DNA of 64,000 bases from Myxococcaceae bacterium. Its GTDB lineage: Bacteria; Myxococcota; Myxococcia; Myxococcales; Myxococcaceae. Below, piece after piece: positions 55,774-64,000 of the stretch (position 1 is the stretch's first letter; every line of letters begins with the position of its first letter). The stretch lies in NCBI GenBank assembly GCA_016926755.1, contig JAFGNZ010000075.1, positions 27,726 through 91,725 of the forward strand, in the 5' to 3' direction. The notes under the pieces were generated by a model. That model worked only from the letters and a program-made list of their open reading frames with translations. It was not told the DNA's origin and searched no databases. The translations under genes were made by a program, and so were the position numbers.

Positions 55774-57971
55774 AGAAGCCCGCCGACCGGCAGCACATTG
55801 ACGCGGAGATCCAGCAGATCACCGAGCTGCGGCACTCCGAGCCCCACCGTGTCCTCGGCATCCACCCGGACGGGGACGGCGTGGTGGTGCGCGCCTTCCG
55901 CCCGGACGCCACCGCCATCCACGTGCTCCCTGACTTCGGCGGGCGGATCGCCATGGAGCACCGCAAGGGCGGCGTCTTCGAGGCGCGGCTCAACGGGCGG
56001 GAGCAGATCTTCAACTACCTGCTCGAGGTGGAGTACCCGGGCGGCAAGCGCTTCACCCTGCGCGATCCCTACCGCTTCATGCCCACGCTGGGGGAGCTGG
56101 ATCTCTACTACGCGGGCGAGGGCCGGCACGAGCGGCTCTGGGAGCGCATGGGCGCCCACCTCATCCACCACAACGGCGTGGCCGGGGTGTCCTTCGCGGT
56201 GTGGGCCCCCACGGCGGCCGGCGTCTCCGTGGTGGGCGACTTCAACGGCTGGGACGGGCGCCTGCACGCCATGCGGCGCATGGGCGCCTCCGGCATCTGG
56301 GAGCTGTTCATCCCCGAGGTGGGCGAGGGCACGCGCTACAAGTTCGAGATCCGCCCCGGCCACGGCGGCCCGCCCCTGCTCAAGGCGGATCCCTTCGCCT
56401 TCCGCACGGAGGTGCCGCCGGCCACCGCCTCGGTGGTGCACGATCTGAACCGCTTCACCTGGACGGACGAGAAGTGGCTGAGCCGCCGCGGCGAGGGCGT
56501 ACCCGCGCAGAAGCCGTGGGCCGTCTACGAGGTGCACCTGGGCTCGTGGCGGCGGGTGGTGGAGGACGGGGATCGGCCGATGACGTACCGGGAGCTGGCG
56601 CCCGCGCTGGGGGAGTACCTGCAGCGCATGGGCTTCACGCACGTGGAGCTGCTGCCCGTCTCGGAGCACCCGTATGGCCCCTCCTGGGGCTACCAGGTGG
56701 GCAACTACTACGCGCCCACGGCGCGCTACGGGCACCCGGAGGATCTGCGCTTCCTGATCAACCACCTGCACGAGCTGGGCATCGGCGTCCTCATCGACTG
56801 GGTGCCGGGGCACTTCCCGCGGGACGCGCACGCGCTGGGCCGGTTCGACGGGACTTCGCTCTACGAGCACGCGGATCCGCGCCAGGGCTCGCAGCCGGAC
56901 TGGGGGACGCTGGTCTTCAACTTCGGCCGCAACGAGGTGCGCAACTTCCTCATCGCCAACGCCCTCTTCTGGATCGAGGAGTACCACGTGGACGGGCTGC
57001 GCGTGGACGCGGTGGCCTCCATGCTCTACCTGGACTACAGCCGGCGCGCCGGCGAGTGGGTGCCCAACCGCTGGGGCGGCCGGGAGAACGAGGAGGCCAT
57101 CGCCTTCCTGCGCGAGCTGAACGAGGCCGTCCGCCGCAAGCACCCGGGCGTGGCGATGATCGCCGAGGAGTCCACCGCGTGGCCCAAGGTGAGCCAGCCC
57201 GTGAGCGAGGGCGGCCTGGGCTTCCACTTCAAGTGGAACATGGGGTGGATGCACGACACGCTGCTGTACTTCTCCAAGGATCCCGTCTTCCGGCAGTACC
57301 ACCACAACAACATGACGTTCGGCCTGCTCTACGCGTTCAGCGAGAACTTCACGCTGCCGCTGAGCCATGACGAGGTGGTGCACGGCAAGGGCTCGCTGTA
57401 CGGGAAGATGCCGGGGGACGCCTGGCAGAAGCGGGCCAACCTCCGGGCCCTGTTGGCGTGGATGTGGGCACACCCGGGCAAGAAGCTGCTCTTCATGGGC
57501 GGTGAATTCGGCCAGCACGCGGAGTGGAACAGCGATCGGAGCCTGGACTGGCACCTGCTGGAGGATCCGGCGCACCGCGGCCTCCAGAGCCTGGTGGCGG
57601 ATCTGAACCGCGTGTACCGGGAGTGCCCCGCGCTGTACGACGCGGACAGCGAGCCCCTGGGCTTCCAGTGGCTGCAGCCGGACTCGGCCGCCTCCAACGT
57701 GTTCGCGTTCATCCGACGCTCGCGCAACCCGGGGCGGCACGTGGTGTGCGTGGCGAACCTCTCGCCCGTGCCGCGCGAGGGCTACCGGATTGGCTTCCCG
57801 CGGGTGGGCACCTACCAGGAGCTGCTGAACACGGACGCGGGGGCGTACGGTGGCGCGGGGATGGGCAACATGGGACAGATCCAGACAGAGGCCCACCCGT
57901 GGGACGGGCAGGAGGCCTCGGCGGCGCTGACGCTCCCACCGCTCTCGGTGCTCTGGTTCTGCCCGGGGTAG
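55770..57971 (+). CDS. glgB: 1,4-alpha-glucan branching enzyme
   Basis: A 733-residue GH13_9 enzyme that makes alpha-1,6 branches. An N-terminal CBM48 pair (about 20-230, with SVVGDFNGWDGR) leads to the catalytic barrel: nucleophile Asp about 413 (LRVDAVASM), acid Glu about 466 (MIAEESTAWP) and the LPLSHDEVVHGK motif, all as in E. coli GlgB. Length is normal. The GTG start overlaps the maltokinase stop. Last gene of the glgE-treS-mak-glgB operon. No glycogen synthase (glgA/glgC) gene is in the window. Confidence 0.95.
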   Translation: MKKPADRQHIDAEIQQITELRHSEPHRVLGIHPDGDGVVVRAFRPDATAIHVLPDFGGRIAMEHRKGGVFEARLNGREQIFNYLLEVEYPGGKRFTLRDPYRFMPTLGELDLYYAGEGRHERLWERMGAHLIHHNGVAGVSFAVWAPTAAGVSVVGDFNGWDGRLHAMRRMGASGIWELFIPEVGEGTRYKFEIRPGHGGPPLLKADPFAFRTEVPPATASVVHDLNRFTWTDEKWLSRRGEGVPAQKPWAVYEVHLGSWRRVVEDGDRPMTYRELAPALGEYLQRMGFTHVELLPVSEHPYGPSWGYQVGNYYAPTARYGHPEDLRFLINHLHELGIGVLIDWVPGHFPRDAHALGRFDGTSLYEHADPRQGSQPDWGTLVFNFGRNEVRNFLIANALFWIEEYHVDGLRVDAVASMLYLDYSRRAGEWVPNRWGGRENEEAIAFLRELNEAVRRKHPGVAMIAEESTAWPKVSQPVSEGGLGFHFKWNMGWMHDTLLYFSKDPVFRQYHHNNMTFGLLYAFSENFTLPLSHDEVVHGKGSLYGKMPGDAWQKRANLRALLAWMWAHPGKKLLFMGGEFGQHAEWNSDRSLDWHLLEDPAHRGLQSLVADLNRVYRECPALYDADSEPLGFQWLQPDSAASNVFAFIRRSRNPGRHVVCVANLSPVPREGYRIGFPRVGTYQELLNTDAGAYGGAGMGNMGQIQTEAHPWDGQEASAALTLPPLSVLWFCPG

Positions 57972-58061
57972 GACTGGGGGGCAGTGGCGCTCCGGACGTG
58001 GGCTTGGGCTACGATCGCGGCTGGATCCACTCTTGCCGCGAGGATGCAAAGTCTACCAGCC

Positions 58062-59651
58062 ATGAGCGTCGGCGCGCCCTCCTCCCCCCCTGCAGGCAAG
58101 CTGGACGAAGAGCTCTTCCAGGTCCAGAACCACGCCCTCATCCGCGCCGTCCTCGGCAACATCTCCGAGGGCGTGTCCATCGCGGACCTCACCGGCCGCT
58201 TCCTCTACACCAGCCCCTTCGCCAGGTGGGTGTTCAACGTCTCCGATGACGTGGAGCGCCCCGAGGAGTGGGTGGAGCGCTACGGCATCTTCCTGCCCGA
58301 CGGGAAGACGCCCCTGCCCGTCGAGCAGATGCCGCTGTGGCGCGCCCTCAAGGGGGAAGAGGTGCGGGATGTGGACATGTTCCTGCGCAACCCGAACGTG
58401 CCCGACGGGCTTTACATCCGCACCAACTGCCTGCCCCTGCGAGACGAGCAGGGGAGGCAGCTGGGCGCCCTGGTGCTGGTGCGGAGCATCGATCAGGAGC
58501 GCCGCAGCGAGGCCGAGCGCAAGAGCGCCGAAGCGAAGTTCCAGCAGCTCGTGGAGACGGCCCACGAGGGCGTCTGGACGGCGGACGCCGAAGGGCGCAC
58601 CACCTATGTCAACCGCTTCCTGGCGAACCTGCTCGGCTACAGCATCGAGGAGATGCTGGGCAGGCCCATCTTCGACTTCATGGATGAAGAGGCCCAGAGG
58701 GAGGCCGCGCGCCAGCTGGAGCTGCGCCGCCAGGGCCACCCTGCGATGCTCGAGCTCAGACAGCGGCACAAGGACGGCAGCGCCATCTGGGTCCAGGTGA
58801 ACGCCTCCCCCCTGCAGGACGAGCAGGGCCGCTACATCGGCTCGCTGGCGATGCTCAGCGACATCTCCCGGCGCCGCGCGGCCGAGGAGGAGGTGCGCCG
58901 CCTCAACCAGGAGCTGGAGCGCCGCATCGCCGAGCGCACCGCCCAGCTCGAGTTCTCCAACCGCGAGCTCGAGGCCTTCGCCTACACGGTGGCGCATGAT
59001 CTACGCGCTCCGCTGCGCAGCATCACCAGCTTCAGCGACGCCATCCTCGAGGACTGTCCCGGCCAGCTCGACGCAGTGGGCCAGGACTACCTCAAGCGGA
59101 TCATCGGCGGCGCCCGGCGCATGGCGGATCTCATCGACGGCATCCTGACGCTCTCGCGCGTCAACAGCACCTCGCTGATCCTGCGCGAGGTGGACCTGTC
59201 GGCCATTGCGCGCTCCGTCCTCGAGCAGCTCCAGGCCCAGCAGCCCGAGCGCCGCATCACGCTCCAGCTCCAGAAGGGGCTGGTGGCGCAGGGCGATCCG
59301 CAGCTGATGCGCGCCGTGCTGGAGAACCTGCTGGGCAATGCGTGGAAGTTCACCCGGAAGCGCCCGGAGGCGCGGATCGAGTTCAGCGCCACGAATGACG
59401 CGCGGGGCGTGCGCGTCTACCAGGTGCGCGACAACGGGGCCGGCTTCGACATGACCTATGGGGAGAAGCTCTTCGGCGTCTTCCAGCGGCTACACACCCA
59501 GCAGGAGTTCGAGGGCACCGGAGTGGGCCTGGCCACCGCGCAGCGCATCATCCGCCGCCACGGCGGCCGCATCTGGGGCGAGGGCCAGCCCGGCCAGGGC
59601 GCCTGCTTCTCCTTCACCCTCCACGAGCTCCCGCTCCCCTTCCAAGGCTGA
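58062..59651 (+). CDS. PAS-PAS sensor histidine kinase
   Basis: A 529-residue cytoplasmic kinase. Two PAS domains (about 25-150, 155-285), the second with YVNRFLANLLGYSIEEMLG, a coiled coil, HisKA with phospho-acceptor His312 (VAHDLRAPLRSI) and a HATPase domain with N box (ENLLGNAWKFT), G1 (DNGAGFDM) and G2 (GTGVGLATA). The EFEGTGVGLA and FGVFQRLH segments resemble phytochrome-type kinases. No TM helix, so it senses an internal cue. Start ATG 58062 is chosen because codons before it look non-coding. No response regulator adjoins it. Confidence 0.9.
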   Translation: MSVGAPSSPPAGKLDEELFQVQNHALIRAVLGNISEGVSIADLTGRFLYTSPFARWVFNVSDDVERPEEWVERYGIFLPDGKTPLPVEQMPLWRALKGEEVRDVDMFLRNPNVPDGLYIRTNCLPLRDEQGRQLGALVLVRSIDQERRSEAERKSAEAKFQQLVETAHEGVWTADAEGRTTYVNRFLANLLGYSIEEMLGRPIFDFMDEEAQREAARQLELRRQGHPAMLELRQRHKDGSAIWVQVNASPLQDEQGRYIGSLAMLSDISRRRAAEEEVRRLNQELERRIAERTAQLEFSNRELEAFAYTVAHDLRAPLRSITSFSDAILEDCPGQLDAVGQDYLKRIIGGARRMADLIDGILTLSRVNSTSLILREVDLSAIARSVLEQLQAQQPERRITLQLQKGLVAQGDPQLMRAVLENLLGNAWKFTRKRPEARIEFSATNDARGVRVYQVRDNGAGFDMTYGEKLFGVFQRLHTQQEFEGTGVGLATAQRIIRRHGGRIWGEGQPGQGACFSFTLHELPLPFQG

Positions 59652-59665
59652 GGCACCTCCGCCTC

Positions 59666-59691
59666 GTGCCAGCCCGGCTGGCCCCTGGCAC
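59666..59691. terminator. Inverted repeat between convergent genes, possible two-way terminator
   Basis: GTGCCAG and CTGGCAC, 7-base arms with a 12-base loop, lie between the histidine kinase and the GGCT-like gene. There is no T run, so if it ends transcription it may need Rho. Confidence 0.35.
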
Positions 59692-59727
59692 ACCGAGCAG
59701 CCGGATCGGGGCGGGGGCCGGAATGGG

Positions 59728-60249
59728 CTACTCTCCCCTGCGCAACCGCTCCACGTACGCGGCGGGGAGCCCGGCGCTCTGGGCGCCACGGACCAGGGCC
59801 TCGATGAAGCGCGGGCTGATGGGGCCCTCCTGGGAGGCCCGCCGGGGCGAGGTGGTGAACGCGGTGGCCTCCAGCTCCTTGCCATCCACGCGGACGCGCA
59901 CGGGGCGCTCGATGCACATCCCCGTCACGAAGCCCTCCTTGTGCTGGATGATGGGCCAGTCCTTGCCCTGGATCTCGAAGAGGCGCCCGAACACGCTCCG
60001 GCCCGGCGCGTCCGCGAGCCCGGCCACGCGCCCGCCCCACCACCGGGACGGGAAGTCGTAGACGAGCTCCACGTCCAGCGCCTCGGCGAGGGAACCCTCG
60101 GGCAGCTGGAAGAAGTCGTAGCTGTGCTGGGAGCGCCACTCCTCGAACGCGGCGCGGTCGAGGATCGTCGAGTAGGCAAGGTACAGCCGCGAGGCGGACG
60201 CATCCGCCGCGTCCCGAGCCTTCATCACCTGGTCGTAATGCGAGTCCAT
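59728..60249 (-). CDS. Gamma-glutamylcyclotransferase-like fold protein
   Basis: A 173-residue protein. The N-terminal RLYLAYSTILD recalls the FAYGSNL substrate loop of GGCT/AIG2 proteins, and DWPIIQHKEGF has the Glu placed like the catalytic Glu of that fold. The Gly of YGSN is changed (AYSTI), so the substrate may differ. It starts 13 bases after the GbsR/MarR-like gene and is probably in the same transcript. Function is a guess from fold. Confidence 0.6.
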   Translation of the reverse strand: MDSHYDQVMKARDAADASASRLYLAYSTILDRAAFEEWRSQHSYDFFQLPEGSLAEALDVELVYDFPSRWWGGRVAGLADAPGRSVFGRLFEIQGKDWPIIQHKEGFVTGMCIERPVRVRVDGKELEATAFTTSPRRASQEGPISPRFIEALVRGAQSAGLPAAYVERLRRGE

Positions 60250-60261
60250 GCTTTTACTCGA

Positions 60262-60858
60262 TCAGCGGAGCTTCTTGCGTACAGCGCTGGCCTCGTCGCG
60301 GAAGGCGCCGAGCACCCCGCCCACGTCCAGCCGCGCCGTCTTGATGAACAGGCGGATGGCCTTCTCCACGTGCTCCGCCAGGGTGGCCATCTTCTCCAGC
60401 CGCTGGAGCCGCTCGGTGTCCACTCCACCGACGGACTGCGCCAGCCGCCGCGCCTCCGACAGATCCGCGCGGATGCGAGACACGAAGCCGGCCTCGCGCT
60501 CCTCGATGACGTGCGTCACCATGTGCACCAGATCCGTCTCCGCCGCGTAGCGCCACAGGGTGTCCTGGGGATGACGGACGCGCTGCACCACGCCCCAGCG
60601 CTCCAGATCCCTCAGGAGCATGGAGACGCCGCCCTTGGACAGATCCAGCTCGCGCTCGATCTCTCCGGCCGTGAGCGGCTCGCCCCGCAGGTACAGCAGC
60701 GCCCACACGCGCCCCTGGTTGCGCTTGAAGCCCCAGAACTCGATGACGTTGCCCACGGCCTCGATGGCCATGGCCTCCCACGGCGCCAGCGGCCCCTGCG
60801 CCGTGACGGCCTCCGGACCGGCAGACGAGTCGCCACCTGTCCAGAGATAGCCCTTCAT
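60262..60858 (-). CDS. GbsR/MarR-like transcriptional regulator
   Basis: A 198-residue winged-helix regulator. The helix-turn-helix is at about 65-110 (GEIERELDLSKGGVSMLL), after a helix with VIEFWGFKRNQGRVWALLYL as in GbsR proteins. The C-terminal helical half should form the dimer. Its ATG overlaps the polyprenyl synthase stop by four bases. It may control that operon or respond to a membrane or small-molecule cue. Confidence 0.82.
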   Translation of the reverse strand: MKGYLWTGGDSSAGPEAVTAQGPLAPWEAMAIEAVGNVIEFWGFKRNQGRVWALLYLRGEPLTAGEIERELDLSKGGVSMLLRDLERWGVVQRVRHPQDTLWRYAAETDLVHMVTHVIEEREAGFVSRIRADLSEARRLAQSVGGVDTERLQRLEKMATLAEHVEKAIRLFIKTARLDVGGVLGAFRDEASAVRKKLR

Positions 60859-61853
60859 GCGACCTTGCTCCGGACCTGCGCCGTGATGCCATCGGACAGC
60901 TTGCGCGCCCAGCCCGCCAGCTCCTGTCCACCGACGCCGCTCGAGAAGGGCCCGAGCTGCTCGAGCGCCGCCTCGATCTCCGTGTTCATCCACTCCAGCG
61001 ACTGATCCACCGCGCCCGTGGCGATGATCCCGGCGCCGAGCTCCTGGGCACGCTCCGGGGAGATGCTCGAGAAGGCCCAGGCGTCGCGCAGCTTGCGGCG
61101 CAGCCCCTCGTCCTTGGCCAGGGCCAGCAGCATGGGCATGGAGGGCGTGCGCGAGTGCAGGTCCGCGTACTGCGGCTTGCCCACGTCCGTCCCGAGGATG
61201 TCTCGGATGTCGTCGGCGATCTGGAACGCCACGCCCAGGTGGCGGCCGAAGCCGTCGAAGCGCTTCACGGCCTCCGGGTTGTTGGCGAGCAGGGCGGCGG
61301 CCCGGCCGCACCACCCGAACAGCGAGCCCGTCTTTCCCTCGGCGATATAGCGCAGCCGGGGCATGGGCAGATCCATTACCCCGCGCGCCTCCACCTCGGC
61401 GATGGCGGCGCGCGTCATCTCGGCGACCACGGACATGGCGCTCTCGGCGAGGCGGGCGTCCAGTTGGACCAGCCGCAGCAGCGTGGTGGAGAGGATGAGA
61501 TCGCCGCTCATCACCGCGACGATGTTGCCCCAGCGGGCGTTCACCGTGGGCCGGCCGCGGCGGAACATGCCTCCGTCCACCACGTCGTCGTGCAGGAGGC
61601 TGGCGGAGTGGATGAGCTCGGCGGCCACGCCCGCCTCCACCAGCTGCTCGGTGGGCACGCCCACCGCGTCACCGAAGAGCCGCACCAGCATGGGACGGGC
61701 GCGCTTGCCACCGCCACCCATGACCAGGTGGCGCGCGGCCTCCATCAGGGTGTCTCCCTTCACCTCCGGGCCCGCATCCCCATCCACCAGCGCAGCCCCG
61801 ATGCGCTGCTCCACCACCCCAAGAAACTCCGACAGCTCGCGAGCCAGATCCAT
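60855..61853 (-). CDS. Long-chain polyprenyl diphosphate synthase
   Basis: A 332-residue trans-prenyltransferase. The first Asp-rich motif is DDVVD (Asp89, 90, 93) and the second DDIRD. The residues four and five before the first motif are small (Ala84, Ser85), not aromatic, which in this family allows long products such as C35-C45 chains for menaquinone. Start ATG 61853 has GGAGAGG upstream. It heads a run with the regulator and the GGCT-like gene. Confidence 0.88.
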   Translation of the reverse strand: MDLARELSEFLGVVEQRIGAALVDGDAGPEVKGDTLMEAARHLVMGGGGKRARPMLVRLFGDAVGVPTEQLVEAGVAAELIHSASLLHDDVVDGGMFRRGRPTVNARWGNIVAVMSGDLILSTTLLRLVQLDARLAESAMSVVAEMTRAAIAEVEARGVMDLPMPRLRYIAEGKTGSLFGWCGRAAALLANNPEAVKRFDGFGRHLGVAFQIADDIRDILGTDVGKPQYADLHSRTPSMPMLLALAKDEGLRRKLRDAWAFSSISPERAQELGAGIIATGAVDQSLEWMNTEIEAALEQLGPFSSGVGGQELAGWARKLSDGITAQVRSKVA

Positions 61854-62021
61854 GCGCAACCTCTCCTCGGGCGTTCATATAGTTCAAGACCACGTGAACC
61901 GCACTGGGAAACCTTACCCGGCTCCCCCCCTGCCGGCCTGCCGCGCCGCGTCGAGACCGGTTTGAGTCTTCGCGCGGCCCGTGAGACAGAGAGCGGGCCT
62001 CCCTCCTCGGGCTCCGATCGC

Positions 62022-63521
62022 GTGTCTCCCGCCGCCCTGCGCCGCCACTTCCTGAGCAGCCTCGCCTCGCTCGCCACCGCCATCCCCCTGTTCCGCCCGG
62101 GCAGCTCCCTGCCCGGCGCCAACGCGCCGCTGCTCGGAGCGCCCTCCCCGGACGCGGCCCCCGCGCCCCCGGCCTCGCGCCCGGTGCTGCGCCTGTCCCT
62201 GCGGGCCTCGGTGGCGGAGGGGATGTTCGCGGAGGTGTTCACCGCGTGTGCGGGCGCCACGGTGCTCACCGCCTGGGCCATCGCGCTGAAGCTGGGGCCC
62301 TTCCTCGTGGGAGTGATGACCTCCCTGCCCTTCTTTGCCCAGTTCGTGCAGTTCCCGGCGGCGTGGCTCACCTCCACCTTCGGCCACCGGCGCGTGGCGC
62401 TCACCGCGGTGTTCCTGTCCCGCATGGTGATGCTGCCGCTGTGCCTGGTGCCGTGGCTGCCCCTGACGCTGGTGGGGCAGCAGCGCCTGCTGGTGGGGGT
62501 CGCCGCCGCCTCGGCCGTGCTGGGGGTGGTGGGCAACAACGCCTGGGTGGCGTGGATGGGCGAGCTCGTCCCGCGCACGCTCCGGGGCCGCTTCTTCGGC
62601 CGCCGCACCGCGCTGTGCACCGTCGCCGGGACGCTGGCCTCGCTGGTCGCCGGGATGTTCCTGGATCGCACGCCCCAGGGCGACGGCGTCAGCGCGGCGC
62701 TGCCGGTGCTGGCCGCGCTCGCCTGCGGGGTGGGCTTCATCACCGCGCTGCTGATGGCGCGGCAGCATGATCCCGCGCCTGGGGGCGCTCCGCTCCGGCT
62801 GGAGCCCCAGGCCGCGATGACGCCGCTGCGGGATCCGCGCGCGCGCCAGGTGCTGCTCTACCAGGTGGCCTGGAACGCGGCGGTGGGGCTGTCGGCGCCC
62901 TACTTCGCGCTGCACATGCTCCAGAACCTGAAGATGACGTTCGTCGTCATGGCGCTGTACTCCGCGGCCGTGGCGGCGGTGCGCGTGCTGATGGCGCCGG
63001 TGTGGGGGCGGCTCATCGATCGCGTGGGGGCGCAGCCGGTGGTGCTGGCGTGCTCGCTGGGGATCTCGGCAATCCCGCTGATCTGGCTGCTGCCCACCAA
63101 GGGGATGCTGTGGCCGCTGGTGTTCGATGTCCTCCTGGCGGGCGCGCTCTGGAGCGGCCATGGCCTCGCGGTGTTCGCGCTGCCGCTGGCGGTGGCGCCT
63201 CGGAAGGGCCGGCCCTTCTACCTGGCCGCCTTCTCCACCGCGGGGGGGCTGGCCTATGCGGCGGCCTCCGCGCTGGGAGGGGGGATCGCGAGCGCCCTGC
63301 CCACCCACTTCACCCTGGGCCAGCACGCCTGGGTGAACCTCCAGGTCCTCTTCGTGATCTCCGCGGTGGCGCGGCTCGGAGCGGCCTTCTTCGCCGCCCG
63401 GATCGTCGAGCCCGGCGCACACCCGGCGCGCTCCCTCGGCGGGCTCCTCGCCCTGCTGTGGCCCCGCTCGCGCCCCACGCCGGTGCTCGCCCAGGCCCGA
63501 ACGGGCAGCGGCGAGCCCTGA
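62022..63521 (+). CDS. MFS-type membrane transporter
   Basis: A 499-residue protein with about 12 TM helices (for example FLVGVMTSLPFFAQFVQF, VMALYSAAVAAVRVLMAPVW). RGRFFGRR after the fourth or fifth helix suits the MFS loop. An unusual Pro/Ala/Ser-rich N-terminal stretch of about 60 residues comes before the first helix. The GTG at 62022 is uncertain; TTG 61962 is in frame as well. Substrate unknown. Divergent from the polyprenyl synthase gene. Confidence 0.75.
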   Translation: MSPAALRRHFLSSLASLATAIPLFRPGSSLPGANAPLLGAPSPDAAPAPPASRPVLRLSLRASVAEGMFAEVFTACAGATVLTAWAIALKLGPFLVGVMTSLPFFAQFVQFPAAWLTSTFGHRRVALTAVFLSRMVMLPLCLVPWLPLTLVGQQRLLVGVAAASAVLGVVGNNAWVAWMGELVPRTLRGRFFGRRTALCTVAGTLASLVAGMFLDRTPQGDGVSAALPVLAALACGVGFITALLMARQHDPAPGGAPLRLEPQAAMTPLRDPRARQVLLYQVAWNAAVGLSAPYFALHMLQNLKMTFVVMALYSAAVAAVRVLMAPVWGRLIDRVGAQPVVLACSLGISAIPLIWLLPTKGMLWPLVFDVLLAGALWSGHGLAVFALPLAVAPRKGRPFYLAAFSTAGGLAYAAASALGGGIASALPTHFTLGQHAWVNLQVLFVISAVARLGAAFFAARIVEPGAHPARSLGGLLALLWPRSRPTPVLAQARTGSGEP

Positions 63522-63537
63522 GCCCCGGCCGGCAGCC

Positions 63538-64000
63538 TCAGAGGCGGTAGCCGCGCACCACCTGGGAGATGCGCTCGCCGATCGCCTGGAGCGTCTCCAC
63601 GGACTGGGTGGTGGCGGTGATGCCCGCCAGGGTGTCGTTCATCAGCGCGTTCAGCTCGTTCACGGCGGTGGAGATCTGCTGGATGCCGATGGTCTGCTGG
63701 CTGACGGTGTGGGCGATCTGTCGCACGGACGAGGAGCTGTCCCGGACGATGTCGGACAGGGCCTGGAGGTTGTCTCCGGACATGCGGATCTGCGAGAGCC
63801 CCTCCTCCATGTGCTGGGTCCCCTCCTCCGTGATGTGCACGGTGGTGGCGATGGCCTCGCTGACGTCCCCGAGCAGATCCCGCACCTGGGAGGTCGCTCG
63901 GATGGACTGATCGGCCAGCGCGCGGATCTCCCGCGCCACCACGCCGAAGCCCTTGCCGTGCTCGCCGCTGCGCACCGCCTCGATGGCGGCGTTGAGCGCC
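63538..64000 (-). CDS. Methyl-accepting chemotaxis protein, C-terminal part (cut by window end)
   Basis: The frame is open to the right edge. Reading on the minus strand from there it gives LNAAIEAVRSGEHGKGF, the conserved tip that contacts CheA and CheW, then the descending signalling helix with coiled-coil heptads. The sensor domain is outside the window, so the ligand is unknown. It converges on the MFS gene 16 bases away. Confidence 0.9.
   Translation of the reverse strand, partial: ALNAAIEAVRSGEHGKGFGVVAREIRALADQSIRATSQVRDLLGDVSEAIATTVHITEEGTQHMEEGLSQIRMSGDNLQALSDIVRDSSSSVRQIAHTVSQQTIGIQQISTAVNELNALMNDTLAGITATTQSVETLQAIGERISQVVRGYRL

Noticed and set aside
60855..61853. Polyprenyl synthase as part of a terpene natural-product cluster
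   Set aside because: No terpene cyclase, P450 or other tailoring gene is near; long-chain features suit quinone side chains.

Overview
The window is chromosomal DNA of very high GC content, tightly packed with genes that often share 4-base ATGA or GTGA stop/start overlaps. Many predicted lipoproteins, serine/threonine kinases (one degenerate), an orphan response regulator, a PAS histidine kinase, a diguanylate cyclase, an Mla-type lipid transporter, TPR proteins and the GlgE alpha-glucan operon occur together. That mix fits a predatory or fruiting deltaproteobacterium of the order Myxococcales, most like the Cystobacter/Archangium/Stigmatella group; this is inferred from gene style, not from a database match. 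No rRNA, tRNA, insertion sequence, prophage, CRISPR array or replication origin was seen.

Layout. 1-2.5 kb: the tail of an ABC-transporter ATPase, then two tandem trypsin-like lipoproteases with visibly lower GC than everything after them. 2.5-10.9 kb (minus strand): hisS, psd, a lipoprotein, a phosphoesterase, a PilZ protein, a PfkB kinase and mlaE-mlaF-mlaD. 11-14.4 kb (plus): a zinc-ribbon/Tudor-like protein, a predicted beta-barrel protein whose start lies in a perfect inverted repeat, and two paralogous lipoproteins. 14.4-21.0 kb (minus): a long overlapping run of zinc-ribbon protein, pseudokinase with PEGA domain, NarL-type response regulator, paired M16 peptidases (one without active site) and a pseudouridine synthase. 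21.1-31.8 kb: HAD 5'-nucleotidase, a 29-residue ORF, two CsgG-like secreted proteins interleaved with two membrane proteins of unknown function, a PKD-type protein and a secreted YiiX/NlpC-like protein. 32-45.9 kb: mixed housekeeping and signalling, including a phospholipase-A2-like protein, a POT transporter, an FtsB-like protein overlapping a GAF-GGDEF cyclase, a TlpA-like thioredoxin overlapping a Fur regulator, small zinc proteins, a PHP hydrolase and an active-looking transmembrane Ser/Thr kinase. 46-50.6 kb: an atypical SDR, two secreted proteins, a PLP aminotransferase and an ECF sigma factor overlapping a 49-codon gene.

50.8-58.0 kb holds the clearest pathway: glgE, treS, maltokinase and glgB in one overlapping operon. 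TreS interconverts trehalose and maltose, the maltokinase makes maltose 1-phosphate, GlgE polymerises it to alpha-1,4-glucan and GlgB adds branches. 58-64 kb carries a PAS histidine kinase, a GGCT-like protein, a GbsR/MarR-like regulator overlapping a long-chain polyprenyl synthase, an MFS protein and the tail of a chemotaxis receptor.

The least explained part is the 22.8-29.2 kb cluster (CsgG-like proteins, the DUF4145-like TM-TPR protein and the 775-residue membrane protein). The pseudokinase run and the hairpin-covered start at 11.6 kb come next.
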